22,385 nt of DNA from a virus, in IMG/VR virus record IMGVR_UViG_3300017967_000239, positions 1-22,385 of that record; one strand, given 5' to 3'. Each line of letters opens with the position of its first letter. Position 1 is the stretch's first letter. The position numbers were made by a program, and so were the translations under genes. The notes beneath the pieces were generated by a model. That model saw nothing but the letters and a program-made list of their open reading frames with translations. It did not search any database and was not told the origin of the DNA. Positions 1 to 10,700 of the stretch are shown piece after piece.

Positions 1-803
1 CTGGCTACGTAAAAGCCAAATACGGTCCTCAAGGAACACAAGCAGACATTCCATTCGGCCGACTCGGCGGAACGCATTTTGTAATGGACGACGGTGATGA
101 CAAATTTTTAAGAAAAGGTTTCGCAACCAATTCTAAGAAAGAATATGCAAGTGTAGGCAAAGGCGAAAAAGACGGAATTCCACAGTTACCAGCAAACGAA
201 TTAATGCGTATCAGAACACGTACAGGACATCAAATTCTTTTCCATAACACAGAGGACTTAATACGTATTGATCATGGTAGTGGTAATTCATGGATTGAAA
301 TGAGTTCTAATGGTAAAATTGATGTGTATGCAAAAGACTCTATTAGTATACACACTGAAAACGATCTTAACATTACTGCTGACAGAGATATCAATATGCA
401 GGCAGGTAGAACATTTAATCTGCTTACAAACTTTGGCATCAACTTAGAAACCAAAACCTCTATTCAAACACTGGCGTTTTTAGCAACTAATATCACAAGC
501 GGAACAACGTCTAATATCAACAGTGGATTAGGACACTTTGAAACTGCACTACAGATCCATATGAATGGGCCAGAGGCCGCTAAGACAACTTCGTTGTCCA
601 CTCACGTGGTTCCCGGCGCTACCGCTACCGCTATCGCGTCCTTACACAAACGCTTACCACAGCATGAGCCGTGGGCACACCACGAAAACGTGGATCCGAT
701 ACAGTACACCACTGTACAAACAGACAGAACGAATGATGTTTATATTCCACCGGCTCCAGACATTGATAATATACCAGATACATTCAAGAAAGAGGGTGCT
801 TAA
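1..803 (+). CDS. 5: Baseplate hub spike protein, gp5/VgrG-like, C-terminal part (5'-truncated)
   Basis: The frame is open from base 3 with no stop, so the gene starts upstream of the window; the ATG at 84 is an internal methionine in the segment GTHFVMDDGDDKF. The visible part resembles the end of T4-like gp5/VgrG spikes: a MDDGD segment, then MRIRTRTGHQILFHNTEDL (about 198-254), then a run of short strands with recurring I-D-V, I-S-I, L-N-I, I-N-M patterns (about 300-420) expected of a trimeric beta-prism or beta-helix needle. A further segment carries the motif HEPWAHHEN (663-689), which I associate with marine T4-like hub proteins, and the tail is proline-rich. In T4, gp5 forms the membrane-puncturing tip of the tail tube and carries a lysozyme domain; that region lies outside the window, so its presence here is unknown. 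The 570-690 stretch is visibly richer in G and C than the rest. The stop (801-803) lies 18 bp before gp25. The family call is firm; the exact orthology to gp5 is inferred. Confidence 0.8.
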   Translation, partial: GYVKAKYGPQGTQADIPFGRLGGTHFVMDDGDDKFLRKGFATNSKKEYASVGKGEKDGIPQLPANELMRIRTRTGHQILFHNTEDLIRIDHGSGNSWIEMSSNGKIDVYAKDSISIHTENDLNITADRDINMQAGRTFNLLTNFGINLETKTSIQTLAFLATNITSGTTSNINSGLGHFETALQIHMNGPEAAKTTSLSTHVVPGATATAIASLHKRLPQHEPWAHHENVDPIQYTTVQTDRTNDVYIPPAPDIDNIPDTFKKEGA

Positions 804-808
804 CAGCA

Positions 809-816
809 TATAAATA
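809..816 (+). promoter_or_regulatory. Putative T4-type late promoter (TATAAATA) before gp25
   Basis: The octamer TATAAATA, the T4 late-promoter -10 consensus recognised by the gp55 sigma factor with the gp33/gp45 co-activators, lies between the gp5 stop and the gp25 ATG. In T4, transcription starts roughly 6-7 bases after this box, which would put the start on or next to the ATG at 822 and give a leaderless or nearly leaderless message. No -35 element is expected for this class. The match is exact, but the region is AT-rich, so chance cannot be excluded. Confidence 0.55.
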
Positions 817-821
817 TTGAT

Positions 822-1268
822 ATGAGCAGTTTAGAAAAAGATACAATTAAGAACATTAAAGTCAAGGAAAACCTAAAACAGAAGCCTATTGTAAAGGCTC
901 AATCTTACAGAGGTTTAAGCACAGTCAATCCTGACAATTTATCTTACACTCTCTATGATATTGGGTTAATTAAACAAGACCTACTTAATCACTTCCATAT
1001 AAGACAAGGGGAAAAATTAGAAAATCCCGAATTTGGAACAATTATTTGGGACATTTTATTTGAGCCGTTAACGGAAAATCTAAAAGAAGCAATAGCAGAC
1101 AACGTAACAACGATTATTAACAGCGATCCACGTATCAATGCTAATAGAGTAATTGTTGATCAGTATGAAAGTGGTATACAAATAGAGTGTGAACTGCAAT
1201 ATCTACCATATAACATTTCTGAAAAAATGAAGTTACAGTTTGATCAAAACAACGGCTTTGTAGGTTAA
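822..1268 (+). CDS. 25: Baseplate wedge protein gp25 (GPW/gp25 family)
   Basis: A 148-aa protein of the gp25/GpW family (lysozyme-like fold without known lytic activity in tails). In T4-like baseplates gp25 binds the gp6 dimer and provides the platform from which sheath polymerisation starts. Visible family hallmarks are the central NPEFGTIIWDILFEPL segment (residues about 68-83; conserved E-F-G and W-D-x-L-F-E-P), a following helix LTENLKEAIADNV, and a C-terminal strand pair ending in MKLQFDQNN. Residues 1-25 are Lys-rich and probably an extended arm. The ATG at 822 is the only ATG before the conserved core. It lacks a close Shine-Dalgarno (nearest purine run is GAGGGT at 792-797), so translation may depend on coupling to gp5 18 bp upstream or on a leaderless transcript. 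It lies next to gp6, with which the family assembles. Confidence 0.92.
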   Translation: MSSLEKDTIKNIKVKENLKQKPIVKAQSYRGLSTVNPDNLSYTLYDIGLIKQDLLNHFHIRQGEKLENPEFGTIIWDILFEPLTENLKEAIADNVTTIINSDPRINANRVIVDQYESGIQIECELQYLPYNISEKMKLQFDQNNGFVG

Positions 1269-1280
1269 AGAATTAAGTAC

Positions 1281-1292
1281 TCTGTTAACAGA
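1281..1292. repeat. Perfect 12-bp palindrome TCTGTTAACAGA
   Basis: An exact inverted repeat lies in the 56-bp gp25-gp6 spacer, five bases before the late-promoter-like box. As RNA it would fold into only four base pairs around a TTAA loop, and no T-tract follows, so it is not a convincing terminator. It could be a protein-binding dyad or chance. Confidence 0.3.
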
Positions 1293-1296
1293 AACA

Positions 1297-1304
1297 AATA
1301 AATA
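1297..1304 (+). promoter_or_regulatory. Putative late promoter (AATAAATA) before gp6
   Basis: AATAAATAC matches the T4-type late box in all but the first base. A start 6-7 bases downstream (about 1310-1311) would leave a leader of about 15 bases that just includes the GAGG Shine-Dalgarno at 1314-1317. The spacing relative to the gene resembles the box at 19673, which supports a real signal. Confidence 0.5.
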
Positions 1305-1313
1305 CTTTATAAC

Positions 1314-1317
1314 GAGG
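1314..1317 (+). promoter_or_regulatory. Shine-Dalgarno (GAGG) of gp6
   Basis: GAGG lies seven bases before the ATG at 1325, a good spacing. It supports this start over later in-frame methionines. Confidence 0.7.
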
Positions 1318-1324
1318 AAAGCAA

Positions 1325-4300
1325 ATGTCGACAACAGATAGACAAAATAGATTACTACTTGCAGAAGACTGGAAGAGAGTATATCAAACATTTAAAAACG
1401 CAGACTTTAAGTCATACGACTTTGATAGTCTACGTCGTACAATGATCAACTATCTGCGTGAAAATTATCCAGAAGATTTCAACGATTACATTGAATCCTC
1501 AGAATACCTTGCGTTAATTGATTTGATTGCGTATTTAGGTCAAAACCTTGCTTTCCGTGTTGATCTAAATGCACGTGAAAACTATTTAGAACTTGCAGAA
1601 CGTAGAGAAAGTGTATTACGTTTAGCAAGACTTCTTTCTTACAATCCAAAGAGAAATCAAACAGCAAATGGCTTATTAAAGTTTGAAAGTGTTCAAACCA
1701 CCGAAGACATTGTAGACAGCAACGGTGTTAACCTTGCTAATCAAACAATTATTTGGAATGATCCAAGCAATCCTGATTGGTCAGAGCAATTTAGAAAAGT
1801 ACTAAATGCTTCGTTGCCTGAAAACTCTATTGTAGGACGTCCTGTTAAAAAATATACAATTAACGGCATTACTACAGAACAATATCGTTTCAATGCAACA
1901 AATTCTAATTTACCTATCTATAGTTTTAATAAAAATGTAGGTGAAAAGAATTTAGTATTTGAAGTAACCAGTGCAGGTATTACAGTAGACAAAATTTTTG
2001 AAGAAACTCCATTACCAGGAAACAGTTTAGCATTTTTATATAGAGAAGATGGTAAAGGTGCTGGCAGTTCTAATACAGGATATTTTCTACACTTTAGACA
2101 AGGACAAATGGACAATGGTTCTTTTACTGTTGACAATCCTAATACTAATCAAGCGATAGCAATTGATGCAACAAACATTAATAATTCAGATGTATGGTTA
2201 TACAAACTTGATGCTAATGGCAATGAACAAGATTTGTGGACTAAGGTAGATGCTGTTGAAGGTAACAATGTAATCTATAATAGTTTAAGCAAAAATCAAC
2301 GAGATATCTATACAGTTCTAACCAGAATTGAAGATAGAATTAGTTTATTATTTGCTGACGGAACATTTGGTAATTTGCCTAAAGGTAGATTCAGAGTTTA
2401 TTATAGAAAGTCAATTGGAAGAAAATATAGTATTCAACCTGAAGAACTTACAAACATTACAATATCTGTTCCTTACGAAACAAGAAGCGGAACAGCAGAA
2501 ACAATGACTATAACTGCTTCGTTAAAATACACAGTTGATAATGCAAGTTCAGCAGAAACAAGTAGAAGTATTAAAGAAAATGCACCTTCAACATTCTATA
2601 CACAAAATAGAATGATTACAGGTGAAGATTATCAAGTAGCACCGAGATCAATCAGCCAAGAAATTATTAAAAGTAAAAGTATTAATAGAACGTCGAGTGG
2701 TGTTAGTAGATATTTTGATTTAATTGATGCTACAGGCAAATATTCAAGCACTAATATCTATGGTGATGACGGAGCCATTTATAGAGAAGTATTTGATAAG
2801 CGTGTGAACTTTTCGTTTATTACGAGAACAGACGTTGAAGGTCGTATTGAAAACGTAGTGCAACCTATTTTAAGAAATATATTAATTAGAAATTTTTATC
2901 TAAGTGAATTTCCGAAGACTTCGGCGGCTGACTTAGGAGCAATTTGGAATCAAGTTGCAAGACAAACAAATAACTCGAGCGGATATCTAACAGATACACT
3001 TGATATAAAACTAACTACAGGTACATTTACAGGAAGTACATTAAGATACATAGAACCCGGAGCACTTATTAAATTTCTTGCACCAGCAGGTCAACATTTT
3101 ATGACAAACGATCTTAATAAGTTGATGTCTGGAAATGCAGATCACCCTTTTGCTACTAAATTTATTTGGACAAAAGTAATTCAAGTTAATGATGATGGAA
3201 CTGAAAATTACGAAGATGGTCAAGGACCTATTATTTTTAATGATGTTATTCCAACAGGTGCAATATTAAGCGAAATTAAACCCAAGTTTGCAACAAGTTT
3301 GACAACAGATGTTATTTCTCAAATGATTGATCAAATTTTTGCATATAAAACATTTGGTTTACGATATAGCCTTGCTGATAGAGAATGGCGAGTAATTTTA
3401 AATAACAATCTAAGTATTGGTAATGCATTTAATACAGGTAGATCAGGTGATAATTCAAATCAAAATTTAGACTCAAGTTGGTTATTATTATTTGAAACTG
3501 ACGGAGAAAAGTATACAATCACATACAGAGGTGTTAGATATATTTTTGAAAGTGATAAAGAAGTAAGATTCTATTTTGACGAAACTGATAAAATCTATGA
3601 CAGTAGAACAGGACAAATTATTACAGACAAAATAAACTTGCTTTCTATTAATAAACAACCAGACAGTATTCAACCATTTACTATTGATTATCCTTGGCAA
3701 ATTACTAAAGAATATCGCGACGAAGAAGGATATATTAACAGTAAAAAAGTTGAGATTAGTTTCTTTGACAGTGATGCTGACGGAGTAATTGACAATCCTG
3801 ACTCATTTTTAAATTTTGTAGAACCGGAAAACAATCCTTTAACTAAGTGGGTTTTCGTAAAAGAAGAAGTTTCAAATAATCAATCCACAAATTTTAACTA
3901 TGTAGATGCACAAGCAGAAAATATTAAAGTGTTTGAAACTGAATCAGCAACTGGACCGCTATCAGTATTTGATAACGGAACAAAATTCTATTTTGTAGAT
4001 AATGATGTATTTAAAGAATATAGCACAACTACTGGATTGTTGTCTTTAATTACAAATTATAAAGCATATAAAGGTAGAGATAAAATTAAATTTCAATATG
4101 TACATAGTGCAGACGAAAACAATAGATTAGATCCAAGTAGTACAAATATCATTGATACATATTTGTTAACGTCTACATATGATAAAAAGTTTAGAGAATA
4201 CCTTACAGGTGTAACAAATACAAAACCTTTGCCACCAAGTTCAGATCAATTATTTCAAAACTTTGGTGCAAATATTAATAAAATTAAATCAATCAGTGAT

Positions 4301-4771
4301 GAAGTAATTTATCATCCTGTAAAATATAAAATACTATTTGGCGACAAAGCAGAACCAGATCTCCAAGCAACCTTTAAAGTTGTAAAGAATTCAGATCAAG
4401 TTACAAATGACAACGATATTAAGTTACGTGTTATTACAGCAATTAATCAATTCTTTAGTTTAGAGTTTTGGGACTTCGGTGATAAGTTTAGTTTTACTGA
4501 ACTTGCAACATACATAATGAATTCATTAGCACCGGACATTGCTACGATTGTATTAGTACCAAAGCAAACAGATAAAGTGTTTGGAAGTTTATATGAAATT
4601 ACAACCGAAAGTGATGAAATTTTTATTTCGAGTGCAACAGTTGATGACGTAGATATTATAGATTCTATTACAGCATCGAGATTAAAAGCAAATGGCGCTA
4701 TTGTTACAACAGCAACAACAGACAATGCAGGCATAACGTCAAGTTCTAACACTACAGGAAGTAATTACTAA
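1325..4771 (+). CDS. 6: Baseplate wedge protein gp6-like, enlarged
   Basis: A 1148-aa relative of T4 gp6 (baseplate J-type family), which forms the inner ring of dimers joining the six wedges and holds gp25 and gp53. Family signatures are the N-terminal helix-rich stretch with SEYLALIDLIAYLGQNLAF (from about residue 58) and NARENYLELAERRESV, LFADGTFGNLPKGRFRVYYR (about 342-361), the block IKENAPSTFYTQNRMITGED (from 416) followed by NRTSSGVSRYFDL, and a C-terminal WDFGDKFSFTELATYIMNSL with APDIATIVLVP (about 1055-1085) typical of the gp6/J C-terminus. T4 gp6 is 660 aa; most of the extra length falls between about residues 560 and 1000 and has a beta-rich, Asn/Asp-rich composition. The last 40 residues are Ser/Thr-rich and probably flexible. 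The stop TAA overlaps the next ATG (TAATG), suggesting translational coupling. The family call is strong; the role of the insertion is unknown. Confidence 0.93.
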   Translation: MSTTDRQNRLLLAEDWKRVYQTFKNADFKSYDFDSLRRTMINYLRENYPEDFNDYIESSEYLALIDLIAYLGQNLAFRVDLNARENYLELAERRESVLRLARLLSYNPKRNQTANGLLKFESVQTTEDIVDSNGVNLANQTIIWNDPSNPDWSEQFRKVLNASLPENSIVGRPVKKYTINGITTEQYRFNATNSNLPIYSFNKNVGEKNLVFEVTSAGITVDKIFEETPLPGNSLAFLYREDGKGAGSSNTGYFLHFRQGQMDNGSFTVDNPNTNQAIAIDATNINNSDVWLYKLDANGNEQDLWTKVDAVEGNNVIYNSLSKNQRDIYTVLTRIEDRISLLFADGTFGNLPKGRFRVYYRKSIGRKYSIQPEELTNITISVPYETRSGTAETMTITASLKYTVDNASSAETSRSIKENAPSTFYTQNRMITGEDYQVAPRSISQEIIKSKSINRTSSGVSRYFDLIDATGKYSSTNIYGDDGAIYREVFDKRVNFSFITRTDVEGRIENVVQPILRNILIRNFYLSEFPKTSAADLGAIWNQVARQTNNSSGYLTDTLDIKLTTGTFTGSTLRYIEPGALIKFLAPAGQHFMTNDLNKLMSGNADHPFATKFIWTKVIQVNDDGTENYEDGQGPIIFNDVIPTGAILSEIKPKFATSLTTDVISQMIDQIFAYKTFGLRYSLADREWRVILNNNLSIGNAFNTGRSGDNSNQNLDSSWLLLFETDGEKYTITYRGVRYIFESDKEVRFYFDETDKIYDSRTGQIITDKINLLSINKQPDSIQPFTIDYPWQITKEYRDEEGYINSKKVEISFFDSDADGVIDNPDSFLNFVEPENNPLTKWVFVKEEVSNNQSTNFNYVDAQAENIKVFETESATGPLSVFDNGTKFYFVDNDVFKEYSTTTGLLSLITNYKAYKGRDKIKFQYVHSADENNRLDPSSTNIIDTYLLTSTYDKKFREYLTGVTNTKPLPPSSDQLFQNFGANINKIKSISDEVIYHPVKYKILFGDKAEPDLQATFKVVKNSDQVTNDNDIKLRVITAINQFFSLEFWDFGDKFSFTELATYIMNSLAPDIATIVLVPKQTDKVFGSLYEITTESDEIFISSATVDDVDIIDSITASRLKANGAIVTTATTDNAGITSSSNTTGSNY
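4756..4761 (+). promoter_or_regulatory. Shine-Dalgarno (AGGAAG) of the giant gene, inside gp6
   Basis: AGGAAG lies nine bases before the ATG at 4771, within the last codons of gp6. With the one-base TAATG overlap it indicates coupled translation of gp6 and the giant protein. No late box is seen at this junction. Confidence 0.6.
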
Positions 4772-7700
4772 TGGCAAATGACAACGATCAAAACGAATTT
4801 CCAATTAGTCCAGACGGTGAAAACGAAAAGAGAACCAGTTTAAGTCATCTTCCTCGTTACTTTAGAACTTCTCCAAACAAAAAGTTTTTAACAAGCACAC
4901 TTGATCAGTTGATTCAGCCAGGTGTGGTCGAAAAACTAAATTCTTATTACGGTAGAAAGAATGCAAAAGCATTTACTGCTGACGATAATTATGTAGGCGA
5001 TGTTTCAAAACAACGTGAAGATTATCAATTAGAACCCGCAACAGTAATCAAAGATGATGTTAATAACGTTACATTTTATAAAGATTACAACGACTATATC
5101 AATCAACTAAGATCGTTTGGAAATAACAATCCAGATCACAGTAAAATAAATGCACAAGAATATTATGCATGGAATCCGCATATTGATTGGGACAAGTTTG
5201 TCAACTTTAGAGAATACTATTGGTTACCAAGCGGTCCTCAAGTATTATCTATCTTTGGTCAATCTAAAGAAGTAGTTTCAACTTTTAAAGTATCATTGGA
5301 GGAGAACGATGACAATGTAGCATATAAGTTTACACCAACAGGTTTAACACAAAATCCTACTTTAAAACTTTACAAAGGTCAAACTTACATATTTGAAATT
5401 GATACTCCTGGACATCCGATCGCATTTGCAACTAACAGAGCCTTTACTCCGGGACAAGCAATTATCACAGAAACTGTAGAAGGTGTGTTGGCACCTGGTA
5501 AGTTTGAAGCAGAAATTTATGACAGCGATGGATACGACACGGGTGAATACATAGTAGAACCGGTTGAAGGTGGTATCACAGGATTTACAGAAGGCGACAA
5601 TATTTCTACACTTTACACAGACGGTGTAGAATCTGCAACAGTGTTTGTTGAGAAAGGAACACTAAAGTTTACAGTGCCTTTAGATGCACCAGATAAGTTA
5701 TTTTATATCAGTAAAAATGATGTTAATACAAGTGGTATGATTTTAATGTATAACATCTTAGAAAATACTGAAATAAATGTAGAAGAAGAAATACTTCAAA
5801 AGAAAACTTACACTACAAGAACAGATGTTGATTTATCAAACGGTATGCTTGTAGAATTTCTTGGACAGGTAACACCTGCAAAATACGGAGAAGGTACTTG
5901 GTATGTTGAAGGTGTAGGAGAAAGTATCAAGTTAATAAACAAAACAGATTTAGAAATCACTGGTGAATACAGTGCTAATTTATTTGTTCCGTTTGACAGC
6001 GAAAACTTTGATAAGTTACCTTTTGGTCAAGCATTAAATTATCCTAAGGATAAAGATTATATTACAATTAATCGTGCGGCGATTGATGGCAATCAATGGA
6101 CTCGACATAATCGCTGGTTCCATAGAGAAACAATTGAAGCGGTTGCTAAAGCCAATGGTACTTCACTTGATTTAGATCAATCTACAAGAGCAAAAAGGCC
6201 TATTATTGAATTTGATGCTGGACTAAGACTATACAATTTTGGTAGTAAATTTAAATCAAATGTTGATTTAATTGATGATAAAACTAACGATGTATTTTCT
6301 ATTATTGAAGGGTCAATTGGGTACAATGTTGACGGAGTGGATTTAATTGAAGGTCAGCGTATTTTATTTACAGCAGATCCTGATATTAGAGTAAATGGTA
6401 GAATTTATAAAGTTACATTTATAAATCAACTTGGCACAAGACAAATTGCATTACAAGAAGAAACTGATACCGAACCACAAGAAAATGAAACAGTTTTAGT
6501 TAAAAACGGTATTGAAAATCAAGGTAAAATTTATTGGTATAACGGCAATAGATGGATTAAGGCACAAGAAAAGATAAGAGCAAATCAAGCACCTAAATTT
6601 AATCTATACGATTCAACAGATACGTCCTTTGATACTTATAATAGTAATTCGTTTGTAGGAAATAAAATATTTTCTTATAAAGAAGGTTCGGGTGCAGTAG
6701 ATTCTGAGTTAGGGTTTCCTTTAAGTTATAGGAACATTGAAAACAGTGGAGATATTGTTTTTAACTTTGATCTACTAACTGAAGAATTTACATATCAAGT
6801 AGGACAACAAAATTTTACTGAAAATACTGATACTGCTACATTAAGAAAATATACTGACTTAGACACTTATGAAAATGTTAGTGGTTGGAAAAAAGCAATT
6901 TCTGACAGTAAACAAAAAGTAATTAGACAGTACGTTGTTGCAGGTCAAAAAAATAATTTTGCAATCGACGTTTACAATAGAAGCGGCGACTTAAACGAAT
7001 TAGAAGTAAAAGTTTTTGTTAATAATGAACGTAGAACTGATTGGGAAATTAATAGACAAGATGGTGTAGCATACGTCACATTTAACTCAAATCTGAATAG
7101 AGATGATAATTTAATTCTTCATTGTACAAGCGAAGCAGACAAAAACGATAATGGATATTATGAGTTTCCAATTAACTTAGAGCACAATCCGTTAAATGAT
7201 AATATTAGTAATTTTACATATGGCGAAGTTGCCGATCATGTAACTACTATTATTGAAAATGTTGAAGGATTCGAAGGCAAATATCCAGGAAGTAGTAATT
7301 TACGTAACTTAGGTCAATTATCAGAATATGGTACAAAGTTTGTACAGCACAGTGGACCTATTACACTTTCGTCTTATCATATTACAAATAAAAACTACAA
7401 TGCTGTAAAAGCACTAAGATTTGCAAGAAAAGAATATGCAAAATTTAAAAGAGCCGCTTTACAAATTGCAAACGAGTTAGGTGTTGACGGCAATGCAAGA
7501 TATCTTGTTGATGAAATAATTAAAAAATGGCAATCAGAAAAATCTAAACAAACAGCATTTTACTGGACTGATATGATTGGAAATGGAGCAAGTAAAAAGC
7601 GTTCATTTACTGTTGTTGATTCAGGCAATAAGTTTTATAGTTTAACTAATCCGTTTAGTTTAAAAACAGTTTCTGCAAAAGCAGTTTATGTATATTTAAA

Positions 7701-10700
7701 CGACAATCAGTTATTACACAATAGAGATTATATTTTCACTGACGAAGGCTTTATACAGATTACAGATAAAGTAGATTTAACAGTTGGAAGTGTTGTTGAC
7801 ATTTATGAATACGAATCAACTGATGCATCGTATATTCCGCCAACTCCTACTAAGTTGGGGCTATGGCCGTTGCACATTCCAGAAATTTTTGTAGATAATA
7901 CATATCAAACACCTCAGACAGTAATTAAAGGTCATGATGGTAGCATTATTAAAGCGTATGGCGATTATAGAGATGACATAATTTTAGAACTTGAAAAACG
8001 TATCTATAATAATGTTAAAGTTTCATACGACAGAGATATTTTTGATATAGATAGTTTTATCGGACACCCTTCAAGAGATACGGGATTTGATAGAGAAGAT
8101 TTAAACGATATTATTATAACTGATTTTGTTGATTGGTTAGCAGTAGCAGGAGATCCTGACTATACAGACACAGGTTTTTACGATAGATCAAACTCCTTTA
8201 CATGGAACTATAGTTTTATGACAGATCCAGATGGCAATCCGTTACCTGGCTTCTGGAGAGGAATTTACAAAGATTATTTAGGAACAGATTCACCGCATAC
8301 TACTCCGTGGAAAATCTTGGGTTATATAGATAAACCGGATTGGTGGGAGACAGTGTATGGGCCAGCACCTTACACTAAAGAAAATTTAATTTTATGGGAA
8401 GATTTACAAGAGGGGAGAGTTAGAGAACCTAACAAACCTATTAGATATCGCCCTAATTATGCACGAAAAAATTTATTAAATCTTATTCCAGTTAATACCC
8501 AGGGTAACCTTTTAAGTCCGTACGAGGCCGGTTATGCTCAAGGATTAATTCTTCCTCAAACAAATACTAATTTTGTATTTGGTGATGAAGCACCAACTGA
8601 GACAGCATGGCGTAGAGGGTCAGAATATCCATTTGCATATATTACTGCTTGGTTAATTCATCAACCTGCAAAAGTAATGGGATTAGGTTTTGATCGTTCG
8701 AGGATTGAAAGAAATGCCGCAGGTGATTTAGTTTATAAAGGTAATAATAAACGTATTAGATTAGAAGATTTAATTTTTCCTAATACAACTGATAGTGATG
8801 TTAGAATTACTACTGCTGGTATAGTAAATTATATTTTTAACTACATTAATGCAGATGTAACAAAACTTAATGAAGAATATAGTGAAGAAATTAAAAATAT
8901 AAAAGTACAACTTGGTTTTAAAGTAGGCGGGTTTAGTACAAAAGACAAATTTAGATTAATATTAGATTCGCGTACTCCGAATAATAAAGGCAATGTATTT
9001 GTACCAGAAGAAAATTATGATTTATTCTTAAACACTTCTTCTCCTATAGATACTGTTTCTTATAGTGGAGTAATTGTTGAAAAACGTCCAGCAGGATATC
9101 TAATTAAAGGTTACGATAAATCTAAACCATATTTCGACTATTATAAACACATTGAACGTGCTCGTGATCCAGTAATTAATGTTGGCGGAGTCAGTGAAGC
9201 ATTTCTTGAATGGCAAGCAGGTCAACGCTATCAACAAAATCAGATAGTAAGACTGGGCAATGAGTTCTTTAGAGTAAAAGTTTCAGGAACATTTGATACG
9301 TTTAATGAAGATAATTTTACAAAACTTGTTGAACTTCCGATTGAAGGCGGCAAGGAAGCAGTGTTACGAAGAAACTTTGAAACAGATGTTTCTAAATTAA
9401 ATTATGGAACATTGTTTAGAACCCCACAAGCAGTAGTAGACTTTTTGTTAGGATACGGAAAGTACTTAGAAGATCAAGGATTTAATTTTACTAAGTTTAA
9501 CAAAAACATCGAAACTATTGAAAACTGGGAATTAAGTGCAAGAGAATTTTTATTCTGGACTACACAAAATTGGAATTCAGGCGCATTATTAACACTATCA
9601 CCAAGTGCTGTTAATTTACAATTTAACAGAGATTATGCAGTAGTTGATAATATTTTTGACAACTTTTATGACTATACCTTGTTAAAAGCCGACGGGCAAA
9701 AATTACAAGAAGATTTTGCTAATACTATTAGAAGTAGTCAAAACGAATTTGGCTTAACATTAAAGAATACCGCGGACGGAATTTACTTTGTTAAATTACC
9801 GTTAGTGCAAAAAGAACACGTATGTTTGCTTGATAATACCACAGTGTTTAATGATACAATTTATAATCCAGGTCCTGGTTATAGACAAGCAAGAATTAGA
9901 GTACTTGGGTATCGTAGCACAGAATGGAATGGTAGTGTAAACATACCAGGATTTACTCTTGACAGTGTTAATGTTGTTGATTGGAAAGAAAATACAGATT
10001 ATAAAATTGCTGACGTAGTTTATTACAAAACACGTTATTATAGTGCAAAATATAAAATTCCTGGATCGCAAACATTTAACGAAGACGACTGGTACTTGCT
10101 AAATGAAAAACCATCTAATGAATTAATTCCAAACTTTGATTACAAAGCAAATCAGTTTGCTGATTTTTACGATTTAGATACTGATAATTTTGATAGTGAA
10201 CAGCAAAGATTAGCACAGCATTTAATTGGTTATCAAAAACGTACATATCTTGAAAATATTATTAACGATGATGTAAGTCAATATAAATTCTATCAAGGAT
10301 TCATTCAAGATAAAGGAACAATTAATTCGTTAGAAAAGTTATTCGATGCATTATCTAATACAGAAAATTCAAGTTTAGAATTTTTTGAAGATTGGGCCTT
10401 TAAAGTAGGACAATACGGAGCAAGTGAATCGTTTGAAGAAGTAGAGTTTGAAATTGATCAATCTAAGTTTAGATTATCGCCACAGCCTTTTCAATTAGTT
10501 CAAACAATTGATCCATTAGATACAGACTTGGTATACAGATATACTCCGGTTAACGTTTATAGCAAACCGCCAAAGTATAATCATAAGCCGTTCCCTACAA
10601 AATATATTGACGAAGACGAATCGTATATTAAGACTGCTGGATATGTTTCCCAAGATGATATTGATTATAGGGTTACAAATTATGACGACATTTTAGATTT

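Noticed and set aside
84-86. ATG at 84 as the start of a 239-aa protein
   Set aside because: The frame is open back to base 3 and the upstream residues (GYVKAKYGPQGTQADIPFGR) continue the same kind of protein, so the gene is truncated by the window edge.
565-813. 82-codon + strand frame overlapping the end of gp5
   Set aside because: It lies in another frame of a well-supported gene, has no Shine-Dalgarno and shows no domain-like composition.
822-1268. gp25 as an active lysozyme
   Set aside because: Family members are called lysozyme-like by fold; no catalytic Glu/Asp arrangement could be supported, and a structural role is established for T4 gp25.
1281-1292. Palindrome in the gp25-gp6 spacer as a transcription terminator
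   Set aside because: Only four pairs can form in RNA and no U-tract follows.
2912-2924. CCGAAGACTTCGG inverted repeat inside gp6
   Set aside because: A five-pair stem inside coding sequence without a T-tract; likely chance.
4447-4752. 101-codon antisense frame under the end of gp6
   Set aside because: It is opposite a strong coding region. Its Val/Ser/Ile-rich translation mirrors the sense codons.
9802-10071. 89-codon antisense frame with a Cys/Ile-rich, membrane-like look
   Set aside because: The hydrophobic appearance comes from reverse complements of AAT/GTA/ACA codons of the giant gene. No promoter or ribosome site was seen.
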